Source: Caballeronia udeis
Lineage (GTDB): Bacteria > Pseudomonadota > Gammaproteobacteria > Burkholderiales > Burkholderiaceae
DNA length: 64,000 nucleotides
Direction: 5' to 3'
NCBI RefSeq assembly: GCF_001544555.2
Contig: NZ_FCOK02000024.1
Span: 1 to 64,000 of the forward strand
In this document: piece after piece, positions 34,132-43,046 of the stretch
Layout of the letters: every line of letters starts with the position of its first letter
How positions within the stretch are numbered: position 1 is the first letter of the stretch
The notes under the pieces: model-generated
What the model saw: only the letters and a program-made list of their open reading frames with translations
Told to the model about the DNA's origin: nothing
Databases searched by the model: none
Made by a program: the position numbers and the translations under genes

Positions 34132-35012
34132 ACGCGCCACGCCAGCCGTTAAAACGCAGGTCGCGCTTTACGCCCGCGCGCTTGGGCGTGTATGCGTTCC
34201 TGCTGACTTCAGCCTTGTTTTTCCTGCTGCCGCTGTATGTGATGCTCGTCACGTCAGTCAAGCCGATGACCGAAATCCGGCTAGGCAATATCTTGTCGCT
34301 GCCGGTGCATTTCACCCTGGATGCATGGCGTGTCGCGTGGCAATCGGCCTGTACGGGACTGGATTGCCAGGGCATTCAGGTGGGCTTCTGGAACTCGGTG
34401 CGCATTGTCGTGCCGAGTACGGTCCTGTCCATCCTGGTCGGCGCGGTGAACGGCTACGCATTGTCGTTCTGGAAACCGCGCGGGGCCACCACGCTGTTCG
34501 CAATCTTGCTGGTGGGCGCATTCATCCCGGTGCAGGTGATGGTCTATCCGCTCGTCCGGGTGCTTGCAACGGTGCATTTGTTCAGCTCGTTGCCCGGCAT
34601 CGTGCTGATCCACACCATCTTCGGCATGCCCGTGATGACCCTGCTGTTCCGCAACTACTACGCGGCGCTGCCGCATGAACTCTTCCAGGCAGCGCGCGTG
34701 GACGGCGGCGGTTTCTGGCGCATCTTCCTGCAGCTCATGGTGCCCATGTCCACGCCGATCATCGTAGTCGCCATCATCATGCAGGTCACCGGCATCTGGA
34801 ACGACTTTATCCTGGGTCTCGTTTTTGCAGGAACCCGGAACCTGCCAATGACAGTACAACTGAACAACATCATCAATACCACGACAGGCGAACGCCTCTA
34901 CAACGTCAACATGGCGGCGACCATCCTCACCTCCATGGTGCCGCTTGCCATCTATTTCGTCTCGGGTCGCTGGTTCGTCCGCGGCATTGCTTCCGGTGCG
35001 GTCAAGGGTTAG
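34128..35012 (+). CDS. Sugar ABC transporter permease (MalG/UgpE type)
   Basis: A 294-aa second permease of the same importer, with about six membrane helices. The EAA loop is LPHELFQAARVDGGGFWRIFLQLMVPMSTP, and the C-terminus ends in FVSGRWFVRGIASGAVKG, typical of MalG-like subunits. The start overlaps the previous gene as ATGA. It pairs with the preceding permease to form the transmembrane channel. Confidence 0.92.
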   Translation: MNAPRQPLKRRSRFTPARLGVYAFLLTSALFFLLPLYVMLVTSVKPMTEIRLGNILSLPVHFTLDAWRVAWQSACTGLDCQGIQVGFWNSVRIVVPSTVLSILVGAVNGYALSFWKPRGATTLFAILLVGAFIPVQVMVYPLVRVLATVHLFSSLPGIVLIHTIFGMPVMTLLFRNYYAALPHELFQAARVDGGGFWRIFLQLMVPMSTPIIVVAIIMQVTGIWNDFILGLVFAGTRNLPMTVQLNNIINTTTGERLYNVNMAATILTSMVPLAIYFVSGRWFVRGIASGAVKG

Positions 35013-35026
35013 TCCAGGACTCATTC

Positions 35027-36112
35027 ATGTCTACAGTCATGTCGAACGTTTCAATCCGCGACCTGGAGATCCAGCTTGGCTCCCATACGATCATCGGGTC
35101 GCTCGACCTTGAAGTTGAACCGGGCGAGTTTCTCGTATTGCTCGGACCTTCGGGGTGCGGTAAATCGACCTTGCTGCACAGCATTGCGGGGTTGATCGAT
35201 GTGAGCGGCGGCAGCATCGAAATAGGTGGCCAGGATATGACCTGGGCCGATCCGAAAGATCGCGGTATCGCGCTCGTGTTCCAGTCCTACGCGCTGTATC
35301 CGACCATGAACGTCGAGCGCAATCTCTCGTTCGGCTTGCGTATTGCCGGCACGCCCAAAGCCGAGATCGAACGGCGTGTCACGCGTGCGGCCGAGATGTT
35401 GCAGCTTGGCCCGTTGCTCAAGCGCAGGCCCGCGCAACTGTCGGGCGGGCAGCGCCAGCGTGTGGCGATCGGCCGGGCGATCGTGCGTGAAGCAGACGTG
35501 TTCCTGTTCGACGAACCGCTGTCGAACCTCGACGCAAAACTGCGCACGGAACTCAGGCGTGAGCTGAAGCAACTGCATAAGCGCCTGGGCGCCACGATGA
35601 TCTACGTGACCCACGACCAGGTCGAGGCAATGACACTTGCGACCCGCATGGCCGTCATGCGCGGTGGTGTGATCCAGCAGATCGGCACGCCCGCGCAGGT
35701 CTATGCGCATCCGGATAACCTGTTCGTTGCCACGTTTCTCGGCTCGCCGGGTATGAACCTGCTGAAAGGGACGCTCGGTCGCGAGGGCGGTGGCGTGCGG
35801 TTTCGCAATGAGCACGTCGACGTTGACGTTTCCGCGTATTCGTTTCTGCAGTCACCGCCGGAGAATCAACCGTGCGTGCTCGGCGTGCGCCCGGAGGACG
35901 TCTCCATCGATCCGGCGTTCGAGCATCGCGGCACGGTGTCGCTCGTTGAACCCATGGGCAACCACCGGGTAATTTGGCTCGATTATCATGGCACCCAAAT
36001 CGCGTCGATCGTGCAGGACACGGCGACGGCGGCGGTTGACGAGATCACGGGCTTTTCGATCGACAGCAAGCGTATTTCGCTCTTCGACGAAACCAGCGGT
36101 GACCGGCTCTAA
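35027..36112 (+). CDS. Sugar ABC transporter ATP-binding protein (UgpC/MalK type)
   Basis: A 361-aa MalK-like ATPase. Walker A is GPSGCGKST (about residues 41-49), the Q-loop is FQSYALYPTM, the signature is LSGGQRQR (about 140), Walker B is VFLFDEPLSNLDA and the H-loop is YVTHDQ. The C-terminal OB-type domain (about 240-355, with VLGVRPEDVSI) is where such proteins receive regulatory signals. It follows the permeases by 14 bp and energises the importer. It is shared-type: MalK-like ATPases may serve several CUT1 systems. Confidence 0.94.
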   Translation: MSTVMSNVSIRDLEIQLGSHTIIGSLDLEVEPGEFLVLLGPSGCGKSTLLHSIAGLIDVSGGSIEIGGQDMTWADPKDRGIALVFQSYALYPTMNVERNLSFGLRIAGTPKAEIERRVTRAAEMLQLGPLLKRRPAQLSGGQRQRVAIGRAIVREADVFLFDEPLSNLDAKLRTELRRELKQLHKRLGATMIYVTHDQVEAMTLATRMAVMRGGVIQQIGTPAQVYAHPDNLFVATFLGSPGMNLLKGTLGREGGGVRFRNEHVDVDVSAYSFLQSPPENQPCVLGVRPEDVSIDPAFEHRGTVSLVEPMGNHRVIWLDYHGTQIASIVQDTATAAVDEITGFSIDSKRISLFDETSGDRL

Positions 36113-36144
36113 GCCAGCATGAAGTCTTTATTCACGGAGTAACA

Positions 36145-37167
36145 GTGGCAACCCTGAAGGACGTCGCGGTTCTTGCCGGCGTGGGCATGTCCACTGCATC
36201 GCGCGCTATCTCCGGCCGCGGACCTGTTTCAGCCGATGCGCTCGCGCGGGTGCAGGCCGCGATTGCCGAATTGAATTTCCGGCCTTCATCGATCGGGCGG
36301 GCGCTGTCAACGCAATCGCTCGGCATGATCGGCATCTTCGTGCCGACGTTCTTCGGCCCGTACTACGGCACGATCCTCAAGCAGACCGACATGGAGTTGC
36401 GCAAGGTGCATCGCCATGTGGTGGTGGCGACGGGCTGCGGCGACGACCCGCCGCGCGACCAGGCGATTGAAGCAGTGCAGTTCCTGATCGGCCGCGATTG
36501 CGATGGCGTAGTGGTGACGAGCCATGACCTGCATGACGAGGACCTCATCAAGATGCATCGCATGCATCCGAAAATGGTGTTCCTCAATCGCGACTTCGCG
36601 CAGATGCCGGAGGCGTCGTTTTGCGCGGATCATCATCGGGGCGGGGTGCTGGCGGCGCAGACGCTGCTTGCACATAAACACAAGAAAATCGCCGTGATTT
36701 CAGGGCCTTTCCAGGCTTCCGACAATTACGCGCGGATCGCAGGATTCTTCGAAGAGCTCGCGCGCAACGGCATTGACCGGACCGAGGTCCAGTTGATCGA
36801 ATCGGACTTTTCGCCGGACGGCGGATATGACTCGGCGAAGCAACTGCTGGCGTCGAAGAAAAGGTTTACCGGGCTGTTCTGCGCCAACGACACCATGGCG
36901 ATCGGCGCCTTGTCGTGTTTGCAGCAAGCGGGCATTTCGGTGCCGGACGAGATGTCGGTAGTCGGTTACGACGACGACTATTCCGCGGCGTTTTCCGCAC
37001 CGGGCCTGACCTCGGTCCACATACCGACCGCCGACCTCACGCAGAACGCCGTTCGATGGTTGCTCAACGAGTGTTACGGGACCGCCTACACGATCTATCG
37101 CGAGTTTCCCGTGACCGTGACGAACCGCGCGTCGGTCGCCGCTCCAGCCAAACGACTGCGGACATGA
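36145..37167 (+). CDS. LacI-family transcriptional repressor of the sugar module
   Basis: A 340-aa LacI/GalR regulator. The N-terminal helix-turn-helix (LKDVAVLAGVGMSTASRAISGRGPVSADALARVQAAIAEL, shown by the DVAxxAGV-S-ASR pattern) and hinge helix (PSSIGRALSTQ) precede a periplasmic-binding-like effector domain (about 60-330; LFCANDTMAIGAL and SVVGYDDDYSAAF). The start is GTG. It lies 32 bp after the transporter ATPase on the same strand, so it is probably part of the operon it controls. The palindromes before the GH1 gene are likely its sites, with a sugar as inducer. Confidence 0.92.
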   Translation: MATLKDVAVLAGVGMSTASRAISGRGPVSADALARVQAAIAELNFRPSSIGRALSTQSLGMIGIFVPTFFGPYYGTILKQTDMELRKVHRHVVVATGCGDDPPRDQAIEAVQFLIGRDCDGVVVTSHDLHDEDLIKMHRMHPKMVFLNRDFAQMPEASFCADHHRGGVLAAQTLLAHKHKKIAVISGPFQASDNYARIAGFFEELARNGIDRTEVQLIESDFSPDGGYDSAKQLLASKKRFTGLFCANDTMAIGALSCLQQAGISVPDEMSVVGYDDDYSAAFSAPGLTSVHIPTADLTQNAVRWLLNECYGTAYTIYREFPVTVTNRASVAAPAKRLRT

Positions 37168-37195
37168 GCTAACGAAACGTAACGTCGCGTAGCGC

Positions 37196-37942
37196 TCAAA
37201 TACCTTCCTGCGCCCGCCGCAGCCGTTCGCGGCTGTTGATCAGATGGAGCCGCATGGCGGTACGCGCCGAGTCGGCGTCACCCCGCTCGATAGCATCGCA
37301 GATCTGCTCGTGCTCGCGATTCACGCGTGTCAGATAGTCCGCGTACCGGGCGGGCGGAATCTGCGTGGCGGTGAGGCGGGTGCGGGGAATCATGTGAGTG
37401 CCGAGGTGGGTCATGATGTCCACGAAATAGCGATTGCCCGTGGCATGCGCGATTTCCAGGTGAAAGCGGATATCGGGCGAGATGGTCCCGTTCGCCTCGC
37501 CCAGGTTGCGCTCGAAGTCATTCAGCGCGCGCCGCATGGCAGCGATCTGCGTTTTATCGCATCGCGCCGCAGCCAGGCCCGCGCTCTCCGTCTCCAGGCT
37601 GATACGCAACTCAAGCACGGCGAGGGCGTCGATGGAACCCGCCACGTCAGCAGGATCGAGCTGAAAGAGCGCTCTGCCCGGCGCCTCGCAGACGAAGGTG
37701 CCAATGCCATGCCGCGTCTCCACGAATCCCGCAGCCTGCAGCTTCGACAGAGCCTCGCGTACAACCGTGCGGCTCACGCTGAAGCGCTGGACCATTTCGG
37801 CTTCGGTCGCGAGCCGGTCGCCGACCTTGAGCTCGTCGGTTTCGATCTGCTGGCGCAGCGCATCGACTACCTCGGTCGTCAGGCTGCGCCGTACCGAGTG
37901 GTACGCCGGGGTTTCGAAGACAGCACGAGTCGGTCTCTGCAC
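37196..37942 (-). CDS. GntR/FadR-family repressor of the uronate module
   Basis: A 248-aa regulator. The N-terminal winged helix-turn-helix (RLATEAEMVQRFSVSRTVVREALSKLQAAGFVETRHGIGTFV) is followed by an all-helical FCD ligand-binding domain (about 95-230; the metal-binding His pattern is suggested by DIRFHLEIAHATGN and REHEQICDAI). GTG 37942 was chosen because GAGG sits about 6 bp upstream; longer frames from a TTG exist. It is divergent from udh across about 170 bp holding a palindrome, which fits repression of udh and perhaps the transport genes, relieved by an uronate or aldarate. Confidence 0.88.
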   Translation of the reverse strand: MQRPTRAVFETPAYHSVRRSLTTEVVDALRQQIETDELKVGDRLATEAEMVQRFSVSRTVVREALSKLQAAGFVETRHGIGTFVCEAPGRALFQLDPADVAGSIDALAVLELRISLETESAGLAAARCDKTQIAAMRRALNDFERNLGEANGTISPDIRFHLEIAHATGNRYFVDIMTHLGTHMIPRTRLTATQIPPARYADYLTRVNREHEQICDAIERGDADSARTAMRLHLINSRERLRRAQEGI

Positions 37943-38014
37943 GGCTACCTCGATTGGGATAATGTTTCGCCAAAGTTGACAAACGGATGTGCGAATGATT
38001 ATATGCACGCTGTA

Positions 38015-38024
38015 GTCATATGAC
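38015..38024. promoter_or_regulatory. Palindrome GTCATATGAC between gntR and udh
   Basis: A perfect 10-bp palindrome flanked as TAGTCATATGACAA, resembling the T-n-GT...AC-n-A pattern of FadR-type operators. It lies between the divergent start codons, where the GntR protein would control both genes. Confidence 0.5.
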
Positions 38025-38114
38025 AACGTACAATAAAAGCCGGATCAAGCGGCTTATCCGATCGAAAGGAGCATGAAAGCTCCCGGTAGCCGCGCTTATT
38101 GGAGACAGGCTTAC

Positions 38115-38936
38115 ATGGCCAATCAAGAACACGCAGTCCCGTTTAAACGCCTGTTGCTGACCGGCGCTGCCGGCGGCGTAGGCAAGGTCATCCGTTCGCG
38201 CGTGGCCTCGTTCGCGGACAAGGTCAGGGTCTCGGACCTGTCGGCGGCATTGCCCCTGGACGGGGCGCCGCATGAGGAAGTCATCCCTTGCGATCTCTCG
38301 GACAAGCAGGCCGTTGACGCCCTCGTGGCGGGTTGCGACGCGGTCATCCATCTCGGCGGGGTATCGGTGGAACGGCCCTTCGAAGAGGTGCTGGAAGCCA
38401 ATATCAAAGGGGTCTACAACCTCTACGAAGGCGCTCGCCGGCACGGCGTCAAGCGCATCATCTTCGCCAGCTCCAATCACGTGACCGGGTTTTATCGGCA
38501 GGACGAGAAGATCGACGCGCATGCGCTGAGACGTCCCGACGGCTATTACGGCCTGTCCAAATCGTTTGGTGAAGACGTGGCGCAGTTCTATTTCGATCGC
38601 TACGGAATCGAGACGGTGAGCATTCGTATCGGCTCCGCGTTTCCGGAGCCGAAGGACCGCCGGATGATGGCGAGTTGGCTCAGCTACGATGACCTGCTTG
38701 ACCTCCTGCAACGCAGCCTCTTTACGCCCGATGTCGGTCATACCGTGGTCTACGGGATGTCAGACAACATGGTCACATGGTGGGACAACCGGTTTGCATC
38801 GAAGCTGGGGTTCGTGCCGCGTGATTCGTCGGAGCCCTTCCGGGCAAAGATCGACGCGCAGCCGGCGCCCGAGCCCGGGAGTGCCGTAGCGGTGTTGCAG
38901 GGCGGGGCGTTCACCACAACGGGACCGTTCGAATAA
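38115..38936 (+). CDS. udh: Uronate dehydrogenase (NAD-dependent)
   Basis: A 273-aa SDR-superfamily epimerase-like enzyme that oxidises D-galacturonate and D-glucuronate to aldarolactones. The cofactor motif GAAGGVGK is near residue 17, the catalytic pair is YGLSK (YxxxK, near 142), and the upstream catalytic Ser lies in IIFASSNHVTGFY, which matches known uronate dehydrogenases. ATG 38115 with GGAGAC upstream is preferred over an ATG at 38073 whose ribosome-binding site is too close. Context: a divergent GntR regulator, an ABC importer directly downstream, and garL/garR at the other end of the module. Together they indicate oxidative catabolism of hexuronates to aldarate and then to central metabolites. 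Confidence 0.93.
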   Translation: MANQEHAVPFKRLLLTGAAGGVGKVIRSRVASFADKVRVSDLSAALPLDGAPHEEVIPCDLSDKQAVDALVAGCDAVIHLGGVSVERPFEEVLEANIKGVYNLYEGARRHGVKRIIFASSNHVTGFYRQDEKIDAHALRRPDGYYGLSKSFGEDVAQFYFDRYGIETVSIRIGSAFPEPKDRRMMASWLSYDDLLDLLQRSLFTPDVGHTVVYGMSDNMVTWWDNRFASKLGFVPRDSSEPFRAKIDAQPAPEPGSAVAVLQGGAFTTTGPFE

Positions 38937-39028
38937 CGTCCGAACCACGTCCGACTCATTTCGAGTAAGCCCGCAAGACTGACCCCAGGCGCACCACCCC
39001 TGCTTGCAACAACCCCGGCATTGCTGCG

Positions 39029-39778
39029 ATGACTTTCTCTCTCGATTTCAGCCCGCTGCTTCCGTACTGGCCCGTCTTCCTGAAAGGCGCCTGGCTGACG
39101 CTGAAGATGACGACCGTAGCGGTGTTCTTCGGTGTGATCCTGGGAACGCTGGTGGCGTTCGCCAAGCGCGGCAAGAACCGGCTCTTGTCGCGGCTCTGCT
39201 CGATCTATATAGAGGCCGTGCGCAACACGCCGTTTCTCGTGCAGATCTTCCTGTTGTACTTTGGGCTGGCCAGCTTCGGCGTGCGCATGCCGACCTTCGC
39301 CGCCGCCGCGCTCGCGATGGTGATCAACATCGGCGCTTATGCGGCCGAGATCATCCGCGCCGGTCTCGAATCGGTGCCGCGCGGGCAGATAGAGGCGGCC
39401 GAATGCCTGGGATTGTCGCGCTGGCGGATCGGCTGGCACGTGATGCTTCAACCATCCATTGAAAAGGTGTATCCCGCGCTGACCAGCCAGTTCCTGCTGA
39501 TGATGCAGGCCTCGGCTATCGCGTCGCAGATCTCGGCGGAAGAACTCACGGCAACTGCGAACACCGTGCAATCCGATACCTTCCGTTCGCTCGAAACGTA
39601 CATCGTCGTGGCGCTGCTTTATCTCGCGCTGTCGCTGTTGATCAAGCTGATTGCGTGGGGCGTAGGCGAGGTCGCGTTCAAGCGTCGGCGGGTCATCCGC
39701 CAGGCGGCGGAGCGCGCCGGTAAGCCGGTGCCCGATCAAGGGCGCATTGATACAGTGATTCCCGGGGGTGCGGCATGA
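39029..39778 (+). CDS. ABC transporter permease, polar amino acid type (HisM/GlnP-like)
   Basis: A 249-aa inner-membrane permease of the His/Glu/Gln/Arg/opine group. The signature VRNTPFLVQIFLLYFGL and the EAA loop QIEAAECLGLSRWRIGWHVMLQP are present, with about five membrane helices. Family members usually import amino acids, but here the operon sits between udh and garL-garR, so a hexuronate or aldarate substrate is a plausible alternative. It overlaps the next permease by 4 bp (ATGA). Confidence 0.92.
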   Translation: MTFSLDFSPLLPYWPVFLKGAWLTLKMTTVAVFFGVILGTLVAFAKRGKNRLLSRLCSIYIEAVRNTPFLVQIFLLYFGLASFGVRMPTFAAAALAMVINIGAYAAEIIRAGLESVPRGQIEAAECLGLSRWRIGWHVMLQPSIEKVYPALTSQFLLMMQASAIASQISAEELTATANTVQSDTFRSLETYIVVALLYLALSLLIKLIAWGVGEVAFKRRRVIRQAAERAGKPVPDQGRIDTVIPGGAA

Positions 39779-40428
39779 CCGGCGGTTTCACTGCGGCACA
39801 TCTGTTTTATCTCATGCACTCGATCTGGTGGACGCTCGTGCTCTCTGCGCTGGCGTTCGTGCTGGGCAGCATCGGCGGCTTCGGCGTGATGCTCGCGCGC
39901 ATTTCGCCGCGCCGCTGGCTCAGCCGTCCGGCGATGGTCTACATAGAAGCCATTCAGGGCATTCCGCTGCTGATCCTGTTGTTCATCGTCTACTTCGGTT
40001 TGTCCGTGTATGGCTTCCAGGTGCCCGCACTGGTCGCCGCGGGCCTTGCGCTGATGGTGTACACCAGCGCGTATCTCGGCGACATCTGGCGCGGGTGTAT
40101 AGACGCCATGCCGAAGCCCCAATGGGAAGCGGCCGAATGCCTGTCGCTGACGCGCTGGCAGACCTTGCGCCTCGTGATCATTCCGCAGGCGCTGCGTCTT
40201 GCGCTGCCTCCAACGGTGGGTTTCCTGGTGCAGGTCATCAAGATGACGTCGCTTGCCTCGGTGATCGGTTTCGTCGAATTGACCCGCGCCGGTCAGATCA
40301 TCAACAACTCGATTTTTCAGCCGTTCCTTGTGTTCGGGCTCGTCGGGGTTTTCTATTTCGTGCTGTGTTATCCGCTCTCGCGCTGGAGCCAATCGATGGA
40401 GAAAAAGCTCAATGTCGGCAATCGTTAA
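39775..40428 (+). CDS. ABC transporter permease, polar amino acid type (second subunit)
   Basis: A 217-aa permease with the same family signature (IEAIQGIPLLILLFIVYFGL) and EAA loop (WEAAECLSLTRWQTLRLVIIPQ), with about five membrane helices. It forms the heterodimeric channel with the preceding permease, to which its start is coupled. The 3' end overlaps the ATPase start by 17 bp. Substrate specificity is not readable from this subunit. Confidence 0.92.
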   Translation: MTGGFTAAHLFYLMHSIWWTLVLSALAFVLGSIGGFGVMLARISPRRWLSRPAMVYIEAIQGIPLLILLFIVYFGLSVYGFQVPALVAAGLALMVYTSAYLGDIWRGCIDAMPKPQWEAAECLSLTRWQTLRLVIIPQALRLALPPTVGFLVQVIKMTSLASVIGFVELTRAGQIINNSIFQPFLVFGLVGVFYFVLCYPLSRWSQSMEKKLNVGNR

Positions 40429-41140
40429 GCTCGCGGACGTCTATAAGAGCTTCGGCTCGAACCAGGTGCTCAAGGGCGTGTCGCTGGACGTGGCCAAGGG
40501 CGAAATGATCGCCGTGATCGGTGCGAGCGGTTCAGGGAAAAGCACGGCGCTTCGGTGTATCGACCGGTTGGAAACCATCGACCGGGGCACGATCGAGGTA
40601 TGCGGCATTCGTGTCGATGACCCGAAGGTGGACCTGCACCAGTTGCGCCGCGAAGTAGGCATCGTGTTTCAAAGCTACAACCTGTTCGCCCACCTGACCG
40701 TAGAAGAAAACATCATGCTGGCGCTGCGCCACGTAAAGAAACTCGGACGCGACGAAGCGCGCCGCGTGGCGATGGGCGTGCTCGATCAGGTCGGCCTCGC
40801 GCAGAAAGCCGATGCGTACCCGGAGCAGCTTTCAGGCGGACAGCAGCAGCGCGTGGCGATAGCGCGCTCGCTCGCGATGTCGCCGAAGGTCATGTTGTTC
40901 GACGAAGTGACGTCCGCGCTCGATCCGCAACTGACTGGCGAAGTTCTGCGCGTGATGGAGGATCTGGCGAAGGACGGCATGACCATGCTGCTGGTCACGC
41001 ACGAGATGGCGTTCGCCAAGCGCATGGCGGACCGGATCATTTATATGCACCAGGGGAAGGTGTGGGAGGTCGGCAGCGGCGACATGCTCGACGCACCGCA
41101 GACGCCTGAATTGCGTACGTTCCTGAACAACGGGCTGTAG
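40412..41140 (+). CDS. ABC transporter ATP-binding protein, polar amino acid type (GlnQ-like)
   Basis: A 242-aa ATPase. Walker A is GASGSGKST (about residues 35-43), the Q-loop is FQSYNLFAHLTV, the signature is LSGGQQQR (about 137), Walker B is VMLFDEVTSALDP and the H-loop is LVTHEM, all typical of the GlnQ/HisP group. ATG 40412 follows GGAGAAAAAGCTCA and overlaps the previous permease; longer frames start inside it. It energises the importer of the uronate/aldarate module. Confidence 0.94.
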   Translation: MSAIVKLADVYKSFGSNQVLKGVSLDVAKGEMIAVIGASGSGKSTALRCIDRLETIDRGTIEVCGIRVDDPKVDLHQLRREVGIVFQSYNLFAHLTVEENIMLALRHVKKLGRDEARRVAMGVLDQVGLAQKADAYPEQLSGGQQQRVAIARSLAMSPKVMLFDEVTSALDPQLTGEVLRVMEDLAKDGMTMLLVTHEMAFAKRMADRIIYMHQGKVWEVGSGDMLDAPQTPELRTFLNNGL

Positions 41141-41185
41141 TGTGCAAGCCGGGCTCGAAAGAAATCTTTTGAACTGACCATAAGA

Positions 41186-41998
41186 ATGGAGACTGCTTTG
41201 AAGACCAACCGATCCAGATTCATCATGCGCGGCTGCGTGGCCGCTTTGTTGCTGGCAGGCGTTGCGCACAGCGCGATGGCCGACCAGCTCGACGACATCA
41301 AGAAAGCGGGCAAGATACGCGTGGCGATCGCAATGGGCACGCCGCTCTTCAGCTACGCCGACGCCAACCTTCAGCCCGCGGGATCGGATGTGGACACGGC
41401 CGCGGCGCTTGCCAAGGACCTCGGCGTGAAACTGGAACTCGTGCAGATCACGAATGCGGCGCGGGTGCCGACCTTGCAGGCCAGGCGCGCGGATCTCGTG
41501 ATAGCGGATCTGTCGATTACGCCTGAGCGTGCGAAGGTTGTCGACTTCTCGATTCCCTACGCGGTCATCACGATCATTGTGGGCGGGACGAAAAGTGAGA
41601 ACGTCAAGAATTACGGGGACCTGAACGGCAAGACAATCGGTCTTACGCGCGCCACCGTCAACGACACCATCACGACGCAAATGGCGAAGGGCGCGCAGAT
41701 CCAGCGCTATGAAGACGATGCCACGCTGATCACATCGGTCGTAACCGGGCAGGTCGATATCTTCTCCAGCACGCCGTCGAACCTGGCCGAGATGGTCAAG
41801 CGCGCGCCGAATCGCAATCTGGAATTGAAGTTCCCGCAGAAGGATTTCGACCTGGGCATTGCGATGAACAAGGACGAGCCGAAGCTCAAGGAGTGGGTCA
41901 ATAACTGGGTGAGCGCGAACCAGAAAAATGGCACGCTCAATGCGATCTACAAGAAGTATCACGGCCGCGACTTGCCGGCGAGCGTGACGAAGGGTTAA
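41186..41998 (+). CDS. ABC transporter substrate-binding protein, family 3
   Basis: A 270-aa periplasmic binding protein of the amino-acid type (SBP family 3). A signal peptide ends at AHSAMA (about residue 32). Conserved segments are IRVAIAMGTPLFSYADAN, ADLVIADLSITPERAKVVDFSIPY and LNGKTIGLTRATVND. Either ATG 41186 or TTG 41198 may start it: GGAGA (41188-41192) is ideally spaced for the TTG, while the ATG lacks a ribosome-binding site. Unlike sugar-type binding proteins it belongs to the family that binds amino acids or small carboxylates, so an acidic sugar derivative is conceivable. It is last in the operon, before a strong terminator. Confidence 0.92.
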   Translation: METALKTNRSRFIMRGCVAALLLAGVAHSAMADQLDDIKKAGKIRVAIAMGTPLFSYADANLQPAGSDVDTAAALAKDLGVKLELVQITNAARVPTLQARRADLVIADLSITPERAKVVDFSIPYAVITIIVGGTKSENVKNYGDLNGKTIGLTRATVNDTITTQMAKGAQIQRYEDDATLITSVVTGQVDIFSSTPSNLAEMVKRAPNRNLELKFPQKDFDLGIAMNKDEPKLKEWVNNWVSANQKNGTLNAIYKKYHGRDLPASVTKG

Positions 41999-42016
41999 GC
42001 CTGCATAGCATGAAAA

Positions 42017-42048
42017 AAGGGCATCGCGATGTTGATCGCGATGCCCTT
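42017..42048 (+). terminator. Strong bidirectional hairpin between the ABC operon and garR
   Basis: A perfect 14-bp stem (42017-42030 with 42035-42048) with a GTTG tetraloop lies 18 bp after the binding-protein stop and 46 bp after the convergent garR stop. A-rich sequence before and T-rich after fits termination in both directions. Confidence 0.88.
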
Positions 42049-42094
42049 CGTATTTCACAAACTTGTTTCGCGAACTTGTTTGGCCGGCCGCAGA

Positions 42095-42991
42095 TCAGGC
42101 CGGGGGAGTCTGACCAATCTCGTGGTTGGCCAAATACTCCAGTGCGCGGACCATGCCGGAGTGGTCCCATGCCTTGCCGCCATGCGCGGCGCATGCATTG
42201 AACAGCGCCTGGCAGGTTGCGGTGTTGGGCAGCGACACGCCAAGCGACTGCGCCGTCGAGAGCGCGAGATTCAAATCCTTCTGATGCAACTCAATGCGAA
42301 AGCCCGGATTGAACGTGCGTTTGGTCATGCGCTCGCCATGCACTTCCAGAATGCGCGAGGAGGCGAAACCGCCCATCAATGCGGTGCGCACTTTCTCCGC
42401 ATCGACACCGGCCTTGGACGCCAACAACAACGCTTCGCCCACCGCTTCGATCGTCGCCGCGACGATCACCTGGTTCGCCAGCTTGCAGACCTGTCCCGCG
42501 CCGACTTCGCCGATCAGCGAGACGTTTTTCCCCATCATGTCGAAGAGGGGTTTCACGCTGTCGAAGGAAGCTTCCGAACCGCCGACCATGATCGTCAGCG
42601 ACGCCGCTTTTGCGCCGACCTCGCCGCCCGAGACCGGCGCGTCCAGATAGTCCGCGCCGCGCTCGCGCACCTTCGCCGCGAACTCGCGGGTTGCGATGGG
42701 CGAGATCGAGCTCATGTCCACCACGACCTGGCCTTCGCGCAACGCGGCGACCACGCCGTTCTCGCCGAACAGCACGCGCTCCACGTCCGGCGTATCCGGC
42801 ACCATGACGAAGATGACGTCGGCTTGGCGCACGACCGCGGCCGGGCTGTCGCACGCGAGCGCGCCGGCCTGGGTCAATGTCTCCGGTACGCCGCTGCGGG
42901 TGAATGCCGCCAGCGCCACGCCGTTCTTGATGAGGTTCTCGGCCATGGGTTTGCCCATGATGCCAAGACCGATGAAGCCTGCTTTCTGCAT
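42095..42991 (-). CDS. garR: Tartronate semialdehyde reductase (2-hydroxy-3-oxopropionate reductase)
   Basis: A 298-aa beta-hydroxyacid dehydrogenase. The N-terminal cofactor motif GFIGLGIMGKPMAENL, the substrate motif DAPVSGGEVGAKAASLTIMVGG (about 117-138) and the catalytic Lys in GQVCKLANQVIV (about 170) are intact. It reduces tartronate semialdehyde to D-glycerate with NAD(P)H. ATG 42991 with GGAG upstream is preferred over a longer frame. It follows garL by 55 bp on the same strand and would use the tartronate semialdehyde released by GarL. Confidence 0.92.
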   Translation of the reverse strand: MQKAGFIGLGIMGKPMAENLIKNGVALAAFTRSGVPETLTQAGALACDSPAAVVRQADVIFVMVPDTPDVERVLFGENGVVAALREGQVVVDMSSISPIATREFAAKVRERGADYLDAPVSGGEVGAKAASLTIMVGGSEASFDSVKPLFDMMGKNVSLIGEVGAGQVCKLANQVIVAATIEAVGEALLLASKAGVDAEKVRTALMGGFASSRILEVHGERMTKRTFNPGFRIELHQKDLNLALSTAQSLGVSLPNTATCQALFNACAAHGGKAWDHSGMVRALEYLANHEIGQTPPA

Positions 42992-43046
42992 GTCAATCTC
43001 CACAAGTTGTCTGGGTGCGTCCTGCCAGGGTCCGGTTTCCGTGCTG

